64,000 nucleotides of DNA from Igneacidithiobacillus copahuensis. GTDB taxonomy: Bacteria > Pseudomonadota > Gammaproteobacteria > Acidithiobacillales > Acidithiobacillaceae. A model generated the notes under the pieces. The model saw only the letters and a program-made list of their open reading frames with translations. It was not told where the DNA came from and ran no database searches. The DNA is taken from the NCBI RefSeq assembly GCF_018854015.1, contig NZ_JAAXYO010000152.1:33550-97549 (forward strand), in the 5' to 3' direction. A program made the translations under genes and the position numbers. Below, piece by piece: positions 16,979 to 26,159 of the stretch (positions are counted from its first letter, which is position 1; each line of letters starts with the position of its first letter).

Positions 16979-19900
16979 GCACGGATTTTGTCCATCTGCA
17001 CGTGCACTCGGAATATTCCCTTGAAGACGGGATCATCCCCGTCAAAAAACTGGTGCAACGCTGCGCCGAACAAGGCATGCCAGCGGTCGCCATCACCGAT
17101 CACGGTAATCTCTTTGCCCTGGTGAAGTTTTACAATGCCGCCCGCGCCCAGGGCATCAAGCCAATCATCGGTGCAGAACTCTGGTTGCAAGGCGAGGGCG
17201 CGGAGAGCGGCAGCAGTCTGCTGCTGCTGTGTCGCAATGGCGATGGCTTTCGTGCTCTGAGTCATCTGCTCAGCCGGGCATTTCTCGAGGGCTTGCAGGA
17301 TGGCAAGGCGCGGATCCAGCGCTCCTGGCTGGAGCACGAGGATCGCACTGGCCTGATTGCCCTATCGGCGGCCGGGCAGGGGGAGATCGGGCAAGTTCTG
17401 CTGCGCGATCCGCTGCGCGCGCGAGCGCTTGCCCGGCAGTATCAGGAACTCTTCCCCGATGCCTTTTATCTCGAAATCCAGCGTAATGAGGAGGCGGAGC
17501 AGGAGGCCTTGAACGAGGCCACGGTGGCCCTGGCCCTGGAACTGGACTTGCCGCTGGTTGCCAGCAATAACGCCCATTTTCTCGACGCCGAAGACTTCCC
17601 CGCCTTCGACGCTCGGCAGTGTATCGCCGCTGGATACACCCTCGCCGATGAGCGTCGCCCCCGCCGCTTTACGCCGGAGCATCGCCTGCCCAGCGCCGCG
17701 GAGATGCTGGCACGCTTTGCCGACCTCCCTGAGGCCTGCGCCAATACGGTAGAAATTGCCCAGCGTTGCAATCTGACCCTGACCCTAGGCCAATATACCC
17801 TGCCGGATTTTCCCACTCCCGATGGCAGTCCCATCGAGGTCTACTTCCGCAAGGCGGCAGAGCAGGGGCTGGCAGAGCGCTTGCAGGGCCTGGGTATCCC
17901 TGATGCGGAGGCCTTGCCCTATCGCGAGCGGCTGTTGCGCGAGGTCGATGTCATCCTGCAGATGGGCTTCCCCGGCTATTTTCTCATTGTTGCCGACTTC
18001 ATCCAGTGGGCCAAGGATCACGGCGTTCCCGTGGGTCCCGGACGTGGCTCCGGAGCCGGCTCCCTGGTCGCCTATGCCTTGCGGATCACCGATCTTGATC
18101 CCATTGCCAATGCCCTCCTGTTCGAGCGCTTTCTCAACCCGGAACGGGTCTCCATGCCCGATTTTGACGTCGATTTCTGCATGGACCAGCGCGACCGTGT
18201 CATCCAGTACGTTGCCGAAAAATATGGCCGTGACCGGGTAGGGCAGATCATCACCTTCGGTACCATGAAGGCGCGGGCGGTGGTACGCGACGTGGGCCGG
18301 GTGCTCAATCTGCCCTATGGTTTTGTCGACCAGCTCGCCAAGCTGGTGCCCGGCGATCTCGGTATGACCCTGGCCAAGGCGCTGGAAGAGTCCGAAGAAT
18401 TGCGACGTCGGCAGCAGGAAGAAGACGATGTGCGCGAGCTGCTGGACATCGCCCTGCGCCTGGAGGGACTGCCGCGCCATGCCTCCACCCATGCCGGTGG
18501 CGTGGTGATCTCCCCCGAACCCCTGGCTGACCGACTGCCACTGTTTACCGACGGCTCGGAGGGCGGTGGCAACGTCACTCAGCTGGACAAGGACGATGTC
18601 GAGAAAATGGGGCTGGTGAAGTTCGACTTTCTGGGGCTGCGGACCCTGACCATCATCGACATTGCCCTGCGCGGTATCAACGCCGAGCGCAGGGCGGCAG
18701 GGCAGGAACCCCTGGATATTGCCAAGCTGCCCCTCGATGATGCCGCCACCTTCACCCAACTCAAATCCACTGATACGGTGGCGGTGTTTCAGCTCGAATC
18801 CTCGGGCATGCGTGATCTGATCCGCCGCCTGCAACCCGACAATTTCGAGGATATCGTCGCGCTGGTGGCCCTGTTCCGGCCCGGACCCTTGCAATCCGGC
18901 ATGGTCGATGACTTCATCGCGCGTAAACACGGCAAGGCCAAGGTTGTCTATCCGCATCCACTGCTCGAGCCGATCCTCAAGGAAACCTATGGGGTAATCG
19001 TGTATCAGGAACAGGTGATGCAGTGCGCCCAGGTACTGGCGAACTATTCCCTCGGTGGTGCGGATCTGCTGCGCCGCGCCATGGGCAAAAAGAAGCCGGA
19101 AGAAATGGCCAAGCAGCGCGAAATCTTTCTGGCGGGAGCGGCGAAAAATGGCATCGATGTGCATCAGGCGACCGCAATCTTCGATCTGATGGAAAAGTTC
19201 GCTGAGTATGGCTTCAACAAGTCGCACTCGGCCGCCTATGCCCTGGTTTCCTACCAGACCGCTTATCTGAAGGCCCATTATCCGCGTCACTTCATGGCCG
19301 CCGTATTGACCGCCGACATGGATCATACCGACAAGGTGGTGGCAATGATCAGCGAATGCGGGCGGATGGGGATGAGCATCTTGCCACCCTGCATACAACG
19401 CAGTGAGCTCGCATTTCGACCCGAGGGCGACGGGTTGCGCTATGGTCTGGGGGCCATCAAGGGCTTGGGTCGGGGCGCCGTGGAGGCCATTGTCGAGGCG
19501 CGCCGCGAGGCAGGGGAGTTTCAGGATTTCTATGATTTTTTGTGCCGTCTCGATGGGCAGCGGGTCAATCGCCGTAGTCTCGAGGCCTTGATCAAGGCCG
19601 GAGCTTTGGATGCCTTTGGCGTGCCACGGGCGCAATTGCTGGCCTCTCTGGACCGCTTTCTCGAGGCGGCGCAACAGCAGCAGCGTCAGGAAGCCAGCGC
19701 GCAATGCAGCCTTTTCGATAGTGAAAGTCAGGGGCAGCGAGCGAGTCCGGCATTGGTATCCGTAGAGATCGATGATCGCGATCATCTGGCCGGCGAACGG
19801 GAGGTCCTCGGCTTCTATCTGAGTGATCATCCGCTGCGGGTCGTCCGCACCGACTTGCAGGCGCTTGGCGTGCAGGAGATCGGTCGGATTGTCATTGGCG

Positions 19901-20466
19901 AGCCGGTCTTCGTTGCGGGTATGCCGGTGTCCCGGCGCAACATGCGCACCAAGCGCGGTGATCGCATGCTCTTTCTCACCCTGGAAGACGAAAGCGGGCG
20001 CGCCGAGGCGGTGGTATTTGCGGAAACCTGGCGGCAGTTCAATGGCCAGATTGCCGACGATGAGCCGTTGCTGCTTTTGGCGGAGGCCAGCGAAGACAGC
20101 TACTCAGGAGGCCTGCGACTGACCGCCCAGCGCCTGCTGCGCTGGGAAGAAGCTCAGCTTGCCTTGGCACGCCTCCTGGTATTGCACATCGACGCGTCGC
20201 CACTCAACATTGCGCAACTGCAAGAATTGCTGCTAGCGCATCCCGGCGACTGCCTGGTGCGCATCGCACTGACCGTTGCCGATGGGCAGGCGCGGGCCAT
20301 TCTCGATTGCCCGCAAGGAATCTCTGCCAGCAGCGAATTTCGCGCCGCACTCGATGCCCTGCTCGACCGCGATCGGCAAGAGTGGCAATATGGCCCGCCA
20401 ATGAATCTGCTAGCCAATGTTGTCTCTCTGCGCGACGAGCGACAGCGGCGCCAGCGCTCAGCCTGA
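16975..20466 (+). CDS. dnaE: DNA polymerase III alpha subunit
   Basis: The 1163-residue replicative polymerase subunit. The N-terminal PHP domain starts with VHLHVHSEYSLEDG (residues 6-19). The palm domain carries PDFDVDF at 395-401, with catalytic Asp 398 and 400 by analogy with E. coli. GPGRGSGAGSLV, the FNKSHSAAYALVSYQTAYLK helix-hairpin region and a C-terminal OB fold (FVAGMPVSRR..., from ~980) are present. The size matches E. coli DnaE (1160). The start overlaps rnhB. A long minus-strand open frame inside it (17785-19830) is a coding shadow. Confidence 0.98.
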   Translation: MSTDFVHLHVHSEYSLEDGIIPVKKLVQRCAEQGMPAVAITDHGNLFALVKFYNAARAQGIKPIIGAELWLQGEGAESGSSLLLLCRNGDGFRALSHLLSRAFLEGLQDGKARIQRSWLEHEDRTGLIALSAAGQGEIGQVLLRDPLRARALARQYQELFPDAFYLEIQRNEEAEQEALNEATVALALELDLPLVASNNAHFLDAEDFPAFDARQCIAAGYTLADERRPRRFTPEHRLPSAAEMLARFADLPEACANTVEIAQRCNLTLTLGQYTLPDFPTPDGSPIEVYFRKAAEQGLAERLQGLGIPDAEALPYRERLLREVDVILQMGFPGYFLIVADFIQWAKDHGVPVGPGRGSGAGSLVAYALRITDLDPIANALLFERFLNPERVSMPDFDVDFCMDQRDRVIQYVAEKYGRDRVGQIITFGTMKARAVVRDVGRVLNLPYGFVDQLAKLVPGDLGMTLAKALEESEELRRRQQEEDDVRELLDIALRLEGLPRHASTHAGGVVISPEPLADRLPLFTDGSEGGGNVTQLDKDDVEKMGLVKFDFLGLRTLTIIDIALRGINAERRAAGQEPLDIAKLPLDDAATFTQLKSTDTVAVFQLESSGMRDLIRRLQPDNFEDIVALVALFRPGPLQSGMVDDFIARKHGKAKVVYPHPLLEPILKETYGVIVYQEQVMQCAQVLANYSLGGADLLRRAMGKKKPEEMAKQREIFLAGAAKNGIDVHQATAIFDLMEKFAEYGFNKSHSAAYALVSYQTAYLKAHYPRHFMAAVLTADMDHTDKVVAMISECGRMGMSILPPCIQRSELAFRPEGDGLRYGLGAIKGLGRGAVEAIVEARREAGEFQDFYDFLCRLDGQRVNRRSLEALIKAGALDAFGVPRAQLLASLDRFLEAAQQQQRQEASAQCSLFDSESQGQRASPALVSVEIDDRDHLAGEREVLGFYLSDHPLRVVRTDLQALGVQEIGRIVIGEPVFVAGMPVSRRNMRTKRGDRMLFLTLEDESGRAEAVVFAETWRQFNGQIADDEPLLLLAEASEDSYSGGLRLTAQRLLRWEEAQLALARLLVLHIDASPLNIAQLQELLLAHPGDCLVRIALTVADGQARAILDCPQGISASSEFRAALDALLDRDRQEWQYGPPMNLLANVVSLRDERQRRQRSA

Positions 20467-20478
20467 CAAGGAGAACGG

Positions 20479-21429
20479 GTGAAACTGCAATATCTCGACT
20501 TTGAACAACCCATCGCCGAACTCGAAGGCAAGGTAGAGGAGCTCAAGGAGCTCAATCAGCCGGGTATTCAGGAGGATATCAAGCGTCTGGAAAACAAGGC
20601 GCGCAAGGAGTTGCAACGGCTCTACAGCAAATTGACGGCCTGGCAGACCGTACAGGTAGCGCGTCATCCGCAGCGCCCCTATACCCTGGACTATGTGCAT
20701 GCGCTGTTTACCGACGTAGAAGTGCTCGCTGGCGATCGCGCCTATGCCGATGATGCTGCCATCGTTGGCGGGCTTGCCCGCTTTCAGGGGCAGGCCATCC
20801 TCTGGATTGGGCAACAGAAGGGGCGGGATACCAAGGAAAAGATCCAGCGCAATTTCGGTATGCCGCGTCCCGAGGGCTATCGCAAGGCCCTGCGTCTGAT
20901 GCGCTTGGCGGAGCGCTTTCGCCTGCCTGTACTCACCTTTATCGACACCCCTGGCGCCTATCCCGGTATCGGTGCCGAAGAACGCGGCCAGAGTGAAGCC
21001 ATCGCCCGCAATCTGGCAGTCATGTCCGACCTCGCGGTGCCCATCATCTCTCTGGTCATCGGCGAAGGAGGGTCGGGCGGGGCCCTTGCCATCGGCGTTG
21101 GTGACCGCCTACTGATGCTCGAATATAGCGTCTACTCGGTCATTTCGCCGGAGGGCTGCGCCTCGATTTTATGGAAAGACGCTGCCAAGGCTGCAGAAGC
21201 GGCGGAAACCCTGGGCATCACTGCCCGTCGCCTGCAGTCCCTCGGACTGGTCGATGAGGTGATCGACGAACCCCTCGGTGGCGCCCACCGCAATGTCCAA
21301 CTCGTGTATGAGAACATCGCTGCGAGCCTGGCGCGCCACCTCCAGGAATTGCAGGGGATGGAAACGGCGCGGCTCCTCAGCCATCGCTACGAACGTCTGA
21401 TGCACTATGGTGTCGTTGGCGCTGCCTGA
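20479..21429 (+). CDS. accA: Acetyl-CoA carboxylase carboxyltransferase subunit alpha
   Basis: A 316-residue alpha subunit of the carboxyltransferase component that makes malonyl-CoA. The N-terminal coiled segment (LEGKVEELKEL) leads to RHPQRPYTLDYV, the GQQKGRDTKEKI loop, FIDTPGAYPGIGAEERGQ and GEGGSGGALAIGVGD oxyanion and CoA-binding motifs. The start is GTG at 20479 with AAGGAG nine bases before it. dnaE-accA-tilS is a conserved order. The accD partner is not in this window. Confidence 0.97.
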   Translation: MKLQYLDFEQPIAELEGKVEELKELNQPGIQEDIKRLENKARKELQRLYSKLTAWQTVQVARHPQRPYTLDYVHALFTDVEVLAGDRAYADDAAIVGGLARFQGQAILWIGQQKGRDTKEKIQRNFGMPRPEGYRKALRLMRLAERFRLPVLTFIDTPGAYPGIGAEERGQSEAIARNLAVMSDLAVPIISLVIGEGGSGGALAIGVGDRLLMLEYSVYSVISPEGCASILWKDAAKAAEAAETLGITARRLQSLGLVDEVIDEPLGGAHRNVQLVYENIAASLARHLQELQGMETARLLSHRYERLMHYGVVGAA

Positions 21430-22774
21430 GCCCGAGGAAAAACTACGGCAGAAACTTTTTTCCGACTGGCAGCTGTCCCCGGAGCAACCCTTTTTTCTGG
21501 CCTGTAGTGGTGGCGTCGATTCCACCGCCCTACTGCATGCCGCCCACGCGCTTGCGTTGCGCGTTGAAGTTCTCCACGTCAACCACCATTGGCACCCAGA
21601 CAGCGCGCGCTGGGCGGAGCACGTGGCGACACTCGCGGCTGGTTATGGTTATCCCTGCCGGCTCCTCGATCTGCCGGCCGAGCAGAAGGGGGAGGGACCC
21701 GAGGATCGCGCCCGCCGCGGTCGCTACGCCCTCTTTGCCGGCCAGTTGCAGGAAGGAGACTGGATATTGAGCGCTCAGCATCGGGATGATCAGGCGGAGA
21801 CTCTGGTGCTGCAGCTCTTGCGCGGTGCCGGAAGCGACGGCCTGGCGGCCATGCCGGAGCGGCGTCGTCTGGGGGCAGGTACTCTCGGGAGACCCTTTTT
21901 GGAGCTGACACGGGCGGCGCTTCGCCAGTATCTGCGTCAGCAGGGTATCCGCTGGCTGGAAGACCCCGCCAACAGCGACTTGCGCTACGCCCGGGCGCGT
22001 CTGCGCCAGAGGATATGGCCACTGTTCCACGAGCTCGGCTGGCCGCAGGCGTCGGCGAGTATCGCCCGTAGCGCTGCAAACATCGCCGACCAGCTGGCCG
22101 TGGAAGACGCCTGGTACGCCCAGCAGGCCATGCGCTGTTGGCTCGGCGGCGCGGTTGGTCGAGTCTTGTCCGTAGACTTTGTAAAAGAGTGGGCACCAGC
22201 CTTGCAGCGAGTCTTTTTGCGGCGCTGGCTCCGCGACCTGGGGGCGAATGTCCCGGACCGGCAGTCCCTGGAGCGACTCCGGCAGCTGTTTGGCCCGTCC
22301 CAGGGCGGCAGGCGGGTGGAACTGGCGGATCTGCGCGCTTGGCGTCAGGGACAGCGGGTCCAGCTATGGCAAAATGGTCCCCGCCATACAATTCCTGCCC
22401 AGGAGTGGAGACCGCACGCCCCGTGCGGACGGGGCGCTGGATTTCGCTGGTGCTGGGGACAGGCAACAGGACCAGCGCCAGGACTCAGTGAAGGCGCCGT
22501 CATTGTCGGTGGGACAGAATTGCAGGGACGCACGCTACGCTGGAGCAAGCGGCGAGCTGGCGCACGCTATCGGAATGTCAGCGGCCATCAACGTCCTCTG
22601 AAGAAATTCCTTCTGGAACTTGGCATTCCCCCATTCCTGCGCGACGACGTGCCCATTCTGTGGACAGACACAGAGGAAATCCTTTGGATTCCCGACTTTT
22701 ACCTGCGCAAACCGGCGCTGCCGGAAAAAGAAGTCCTTTGGGTGGACCTTATCCGCACAACGGCGAATTCATGA
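21407..22774 (+). CDS. tilS: tRNA(Ile)-lysidine synthase
   Basis: A 455-residue ATP-dependent ligase that converts C34 of tRNA-Ile(CAU) to lysidine so that it reads AUA. The PP-loop signature SGGVDS is at residues 34-39. The VNHHWHPDSARWAEH segment, the AQHRDDQAETLVLQLLRGAG motif and the WLEDPANSDLRYARARLR box follow; a less conserved C-terminal TilS domain (residues ~360-450) completes the long form. The start overlaps the accA end by 23 bases. It is the last gene of the long rpsB operon before a weak hairpin. Confidence 0.95.
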   Translation: MVSLALPEPEEKLRQKLFSDWQLSPEQPFFLACSGGVDSTALLHAAHALALRVEVLHVNHHWHPDSARWAEHVATLAAGYGYPCRLLDLPAEQKGEGPEDRARRGRYALFAGQLQEGDWILSAQHRDDQAETLVLQLLRGAGSDGLAAMPERRRLGAGTLGRPFLELTRAALRQYLRQQGIRWLEDPANSDLRYARARLRQRIWPLFHELGWPQASASIARSAANIADQLAVEDAWYAQQAMRCWLGGAVGRVLSVDFVKEWAPALQRVFLRRWLRDLGANVPDRQSLERLRQLFGPSQGGRRVELADLRAWRQGQRVQLWQNGPRHTIPAQEWRPHAPCGRGAGFRWCWGQATGPAPGLSEGAVIVGGTELQGRTLRWSKRRAGARYRNVSGHQRPLKKFLLELGIPPFLRDDVPILWTDTEEILWIPDFYLRKPALPEKEVLWVDLIRTTANS

Positions 22775-22836
22775 CGGGGTAGCGATCCAGGGGACATGCT
22801 GCGCAAGAGATCCGGGCGTTATCGTAGAGCGCTTTC

Positions 22837-22861
22837 CGGACTGGACACCTGTCCGCTTTTT
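22837..22861 (+). terminator. Weak candidate terminator after tilS
   Basis: CGGAC (22837-22841) and GTCCG (22851-22855) can pair around a 9-base loop, followed by C and five T residues (22857-22861). An alternative GGACA/TGTCC hairpin uses the same bases. The stem is short, so termination may be partial. Confidence 0.35.
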
Positions 22862-22872
22862 CGGAAATAATG

Positions 22873-22894
22873 GCTATATGTATGAAAATATAGC
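22873..22894. promoter_or_regulatory. ModE-like palindrome upstream of the molybdate-type ABC genes
   Basis: GCTATAT (22873-22879) and ATATAGC (22888-22894) form a perfect 7-bp inverted repeat around 8 bases. AT-rich CGCTATAT-type half sites of this kind resemble the operator of the molybdate-responsive repressor ModE. It ends 12 bases before the first ABC gene, where a repressor would block transcription. The ModE match is from memory of the consensus, so this is a tentative call. Confidence 0.4.
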
Positions 22895-22906
22895 GTTACT
22901 CTGTCA

Positions 22907-23695
22907 ATGAAGCGAATCGGATCGTCGCGTAGCCTTTCCCTTGAGGCGCCCCTACTGCTGTTTTCCCTGGCGATCCTGGCCATCCTGATCGCTCCTTTCT
23001 CCGAGATGTTCTTCGGCTTGGACTGGCAGCACCTGGAGTTTGCTCCCAACGATCTGCACGCCATCCGCACTTCTTTGGTGTATAGCGGCACCGCTTTGCT
23101 CCTCTGCGTACTGCTTGGCACGCCCCTCGCCTGGTGGATGGCGCGCCGCCGATATCGCTGGAGCCCCATCGTCGACGCCTTGATCCTCCTGCCGCTGCTC
23201 ACCCCACCCCTGGCGCTCGGCATTCTCCTGGCCTCTTTTTTCGGCCCCTATGCCAGCGCAGGAGAATTTCTCTCGCATTGGGGACTGCGACTGGTCAATA
23301 CCGCACCAGCCTTCATCATGGCCCAGGTCTATGCCGCTATGCCGTATTATGTCCTCTCGGCACGTGCTGCCTTCGAAGGCGTTCCCACGGATCTCGAAGA
23401 AATCAGCCATACCTTGGGGAAATCTTCCTTGGAGACTTTCTGGCTGGTTACGCTACCGATGGCTCGTAACGGCTTGACTGCAGCAATAGCCCTGGCCTGG
23501 GTACGAGCGATGGGTGAATTTGGCGTGGTGCTGATCGTTGCCTACTACCCCATGGGGATTCCGGTGAAGATCTACCAAAATCTGGAAGACATTGGTCTGA
23601 GCGCCGTCTATCCCTTGCTTTGGGTGTTCTTTCTCGTGGCAATTCCCCTGCCCCTATGGATTCGTTTACGCAGCCGCCGGCAGGTCCCGCTCTAA
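22907..23695 (+). CDS. modB: ABC transporter permease, molybdate/tungstate type (ModB-like)
   Basis: A 262-residue inner-membrane permease with about six hydrophobic helices. It has the cytoplasmic EAA loop (EEISHTLGKSSLETFWLVTLP) that docks onto the ATPase, and the AWVRAMGEFGVVLIVAYYPMGIPVKIY region typical of sulfate/molybdate/tungstate permeases. It would move an oxyanion into the cell with the ATPase encoded next. No periplasmic binding-protein gene is adjacent, so the substrate is inferred from family and from the ModE-like palindrome upstream. Sulfate (CysT/CysW) is the main alternative. There is no clear Shine-Dalgarno sequence before the ATG at 22907. Confidence 0.75.
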   Translation: MKRIGSSRSLSLEAPLLLFSLAILAILIAPFSEMFFGLDWQHLEFAPNDLHAIRTSLVYSGTALLLCVLLGTPLAWWMARRRYRWSPIVDALILLPLLTPPLALGILLASFFGPYASAGEFLSHWGLRLVNTAPAFIMAQVYAAMPYYVLSARAAFEGVPTDLEEISHTLGKSSLETFWLVTLPMARNGLTAAIALAWVRAMGEFGVVLIVAYYPMGIPVKIYQNLEDIGLSAVYPLLWVFFLVAIPLPLWIRLRSRRQVPL

Positions 23696-24697
23696 ATGCT
23701 GGCCCTGCGCTGTCAAATGGATACCCCCGTTGCCCTCGACATCTCCCTGGAGGTGGAGGGCCTTTCCGTGCTCCTCGGGCGCTCCGGCGAAGGCAAAACG
23801 ACCTTTTTGCGTGCCCTGCTCGGGCTCCTGCCGGCACGGGTGGAGCCCTGGGGCCATCTGCCCACGGAACAGCGTCCGCTGGGATACTTGCCGCAAGGAT
23901 ACCGCCTGTTTCCCCACCTCCGGGTCTGGCAGAACATCGCCTTCCCCATGCGCGGCGGTGATCGGCGTCAGGCGGCACTGGAGTTGCTCGAGCGGATTGG
24001 CATGGCGCGCTTCGCCGAGCAATATCCCGCGGCTCTCTCCGGTGGCCAGCAGCAACGCGTCGCCCTGTTGCGGGCTATTGCCCGCAAACCGAAGCTATTA
24101 TTGCTGGATGAGCCGACATCGGCATTGGATCCACAGACTCGCGACGAAATCATCGCTGCCCTTAGCGAGGAATCCGCCATTTTTTCCATCCCACTACTCG
24201 TAGTTACTCACGATGTAAGCATTTGTGCAGCAGCGCAACGCATGGCCATTTTGCAGGAGGGAGGAATCCAGGCCGTCGGGGAGCCCGCCGAAATTTTCGC
24301 CCGTCCACCGAATCCGCAGGCTGCACAAATGCTCGGGATGGAAAACTTCTTCACCGGCAGGATCGAAGAAAAGCTCTCCCAGCAGGAATATCTGGTCCGC
24401 ATACATTCGCGGCGCTTACGGGCAACGGGTATGGCGGATCATTCTCCGGGGGAGGAGGTGATCCTTGGCATCCGTGCCGAGCACGTCCTGCTGCGGCATG
24501 CCAAAGATACGGACGCCGAAAACCTGATCGTCAGCGAAGCAGTGGAGTGGCACCGACAGCCACTCTGGCAGCGTTTTGTAACGGCGGCGCCCTTTTCTCT
24601 GCGTGGTCGTTTCCTTGCCCAGGATCGCAGCGACCCGCCGCGGACGCTGTATCTGCAGCTTCCCGCAGAAAAACTGCTCTTGTGGAAGAAAAGATAA
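23696..24697 (+). CDS. modC: ABC transporter ATP-binding protein, molybdate type (ModC-like)
   Basis: A 333-residue ATPase beginning immediately after the permease stop. Walker A is GRSGEGKT (~residue 29), the ABC signature is LSGGQQQRVALLRA, Walker B is LLLLDEPTSALD, and the switch His lies in VVTHDV. The C-terminal third (from ~230: FFTGRIEEKLSQ...) resembles the TOBE-type regulatory domain of ModC/CysA, which binds oxyanion. The nucleotide-binding domain starts unusually close to the N-terminus, as in ModC. Tungstate or sulfate cannot be excluded. Molybdate supply would serve the molybdopterin enzyme encoded at 38021. Confidence 0.75.
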   Translation: MLALRCQMDTPVALDISLEVEGLSVLLGRSGEGKTTFLRALLGLLPARVEPWGHLPTEQRPLGYLPQGYRLFPHLRVWQNIAFPMRGGDRRQAALELLERIGMARFAEQYPAALSGGQQQRVALLRAIARKPKLLLLDEPTSALDPQTRDEIIAALSEESAIFSIPLLVVTHDVSICAAAQRMAILQEGGIQAVGEPAEIFARPPNPQAAQMLGMENFFTGRIEEKLSQQEYLVRIHSRRLRATGMADHSPGEEVILGIRAEHVLLRHAKDTDAENLIVSEAVEWHRQPLWQRFVTAAPFSLRGRFLAQDRSDPPRTLYLQLPAEKLLLWKKR

Positions 24698-24737
24698 GCA
24701 TATAACGATAACTCATTATTATTTGTACTTTGTTTCT

Positions 24738-24767
24738 CCGACACCAACGAAATTTCTGAACTATACT
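24738..24767 (+). promoter_or_regulatory. Candidate sigma70 promoter of sqr
   Basis: CCGACA (24738-24743) and TATACT (24762-24767) are separated by 18 bases in a markedly AT-rich 116-base gap. A strong GGAGGAG ribosome-binding site (24799-24805) precedes the sqr ATG. The -10 is good and the -35 matches four of six consensus bases. Confidence 0.45.
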
Positions 24768-24813
24768 CAAAAGGTAGATCGTTTTTTCCGATGAAAACGG
24801 AGGAGTGTAACGA

Positions 24814-26100
24814 ATGAAACCGCATATCGTTGTGTTGGGAGGTAACTTTGCTGGTCTTGGTTCTGCGCAAAAGATCCGGCAATACTGTGGCGACACGGTG
24901 CGCATCACCGTACTGGACCGCAAAGATTATCTGCTCTTCGTTCCGAATATTCCAGCGGAAGTCTATGAGGATCGGGACCCGAGCAAGACCTTGTCCATGG
25001 ATTTACGCAGCACGCTGGCGGAAGATGACATCGATTTCATCCAGGGTGAAGTGAAAGCGCTGGATGTGGATGCCAAGCGGGTGGACTTTGTGCCCAATGA
25101 ACGGCCTGGAGCGGCCAGCGAGTCTCTCCACTACGATTATGTTGTCGTCGCCGTGGGCAATCGTCTGGCCTTCGACAAGATCGAAGGTTTTGCCGAGCAT
25201 GGTCATACCTGCACCGATTTTTATTATGGCAACAAATTGCGCCGCTATCTGCATAACGATTATAAGGGCGGACCGGTGGCCATCGGCTCGGCGCGCTTCC
25301 ATCAGGGGGATGGTACAAAGGACATCAAACTCTATGGTGGTCATGCCTTCCCCAGTGCCGAAGCCGCTTGCGAAGGCCCACCAGTGGAAACCATGTTGGC
25401 AACGGCTACTTGGCTCAAGGAACATGGCATGGGTGGTCCCGAGAAGGTCACCGTGTTCACTCCTGCAGGCCTAATTGCCGAGGACGCCGGCGAGCAGGTG
25501 GTTGGCAACTTGCTGAAAATTGCCTCTGGCATGGGTTTTAACTATGTCAACAACGGTAAGGACATCACCCGGATCACCAAAGATGGTGTGGAATTGGCGG
25601 GCGGCCAGAACATCGAGGCGGAACTGAAAATCATCTTTCCCGATTGGGTTCCCCACGACTTCCTCAAAGGGTTGCCGATCTCTGACAGTGAGGGTTTTGT
25701 GGTTACCGACACCACCATGCGCAATCCCAAATATCCGAATGTCTTCGCCGCCGGTGATGCGGCAGCGATCACCGTCCCCAAACTGGGCGGAATCGGTCAT
25801 GCGGAGGGGGAAATTGTCGCCAAGCAAATCGCCAAGGACCTTGGCCGCATGAGTGCTGCGGAAGCCGATAAAGAGCTCGAGCCAGTGGTGTACTGCATTG
25901 GTGACATGGGCGCGAATCAGGCGTTCTATATTCGCTCGAACAGCTGGTTTGGCGGTCCCGATCAGGTGTTGAAAATGGGTCATGTCCCATTCTTGCTAAA
26001 GATGCAGTACAAAAATCTCTTCTTCAAGACACGCGGTAAAATGCCGGATTGGGGTCTCGATGCCTCCAAGCTCCTGGCGGAAAAGATGTTCGCCGCCTGA
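24814..26100 (+). CDS. sqr: Sulfide:quinone oxidoreductase-like flavoprotein
   Basis: A 428-residue FAD-dependent oxidoreductase of the pyridine nucleotide-disulfide fold. The N-terminal dinucleotide site is VLGGNFAGLGSA, the second FAD motif is the FAAGDAAAI segment near residue 311-319, and the C-terminus is amphipathic and aromatic (~380-410), as in membrane-attached quinone reductases. Cysteines at 133, 186 and 361 match in order and spacing the three redox cysteines of characterised SQRs, including one in a C-x-x-DMG context. It would oxidise sulfide to polysulfide and pass electrons to quinone. It differs from the well-studied A. ferrooxidans SQR in many places, so its exact SQR type is uncertain; an NDH-2-like enzyme is a weaker alternative given the cysteines. 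Confidence 0.78.
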   Translation: MKPHIVVLGGNFAGLGSAQKIRQYCGDTVRITVLDRKDYLLFVPNIPAEVYEDRDPSKTLSMDLRSTLAEDDIDFIQGEVKALDVDAKRVDFVPNERPGAASESLHYDYVVVAVGNRLAFDKIEGFAEHGHTCTDFYYGNKLRRYLHNDYKGGPVAIGSARFHQGDGTKDIKLYGGHAFPSAEAACEGPPVETMLATATWLKEHGMGGPEKVTVFTPAGLIAEDAGEQVVGNLLKIASGMGFNYVNNGKDITRITKDGVELAGGQNIEAELKIIFPDWVPHDFLKGLPISDSEGFVVTDTTMRNPKYPNVFAAGDAAAITVPKLGGIGHAEGEIVAKQIAKDLGRMSAAEADKELEPVVYCIGDMGANQAFYIRSNSWFGGPDQVLKMGHVPFLLKMQYKNLFFKTRGKMPDWGLDASKLLAEKMFAA

Positions 26101-26109
26101 AGCAAGATG

Positions 26110-26131
26110 CAGGGGGCTCTTTAGCCCCCTG
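26110..26131 (+). terminator. Strong hairpin after sqr, no T tract
   Basis: CAGGGGGCT and AGCCCCCTG form a perfect 9-bp stem around a CTTT loop, ten bases after the sqr stop. There is no run of T after it. It could stabilise the sqr message and lower read-through into the DUF1641 gene rather than stop transcription completely. Confidence 0.5.
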
Positions 26132-26159
26132 TCCTGTTCACACAAAAAAGGAGAGCAGA

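Noticed and set aside
17785..19830. A 681-residue open frame on the minus strand inside dnaE
   Set aside because: It mirrors the codon pattern of dnaE, has no recognisable domain and no ribosome-binding site; G+C-rich genes produce such antisense frames.
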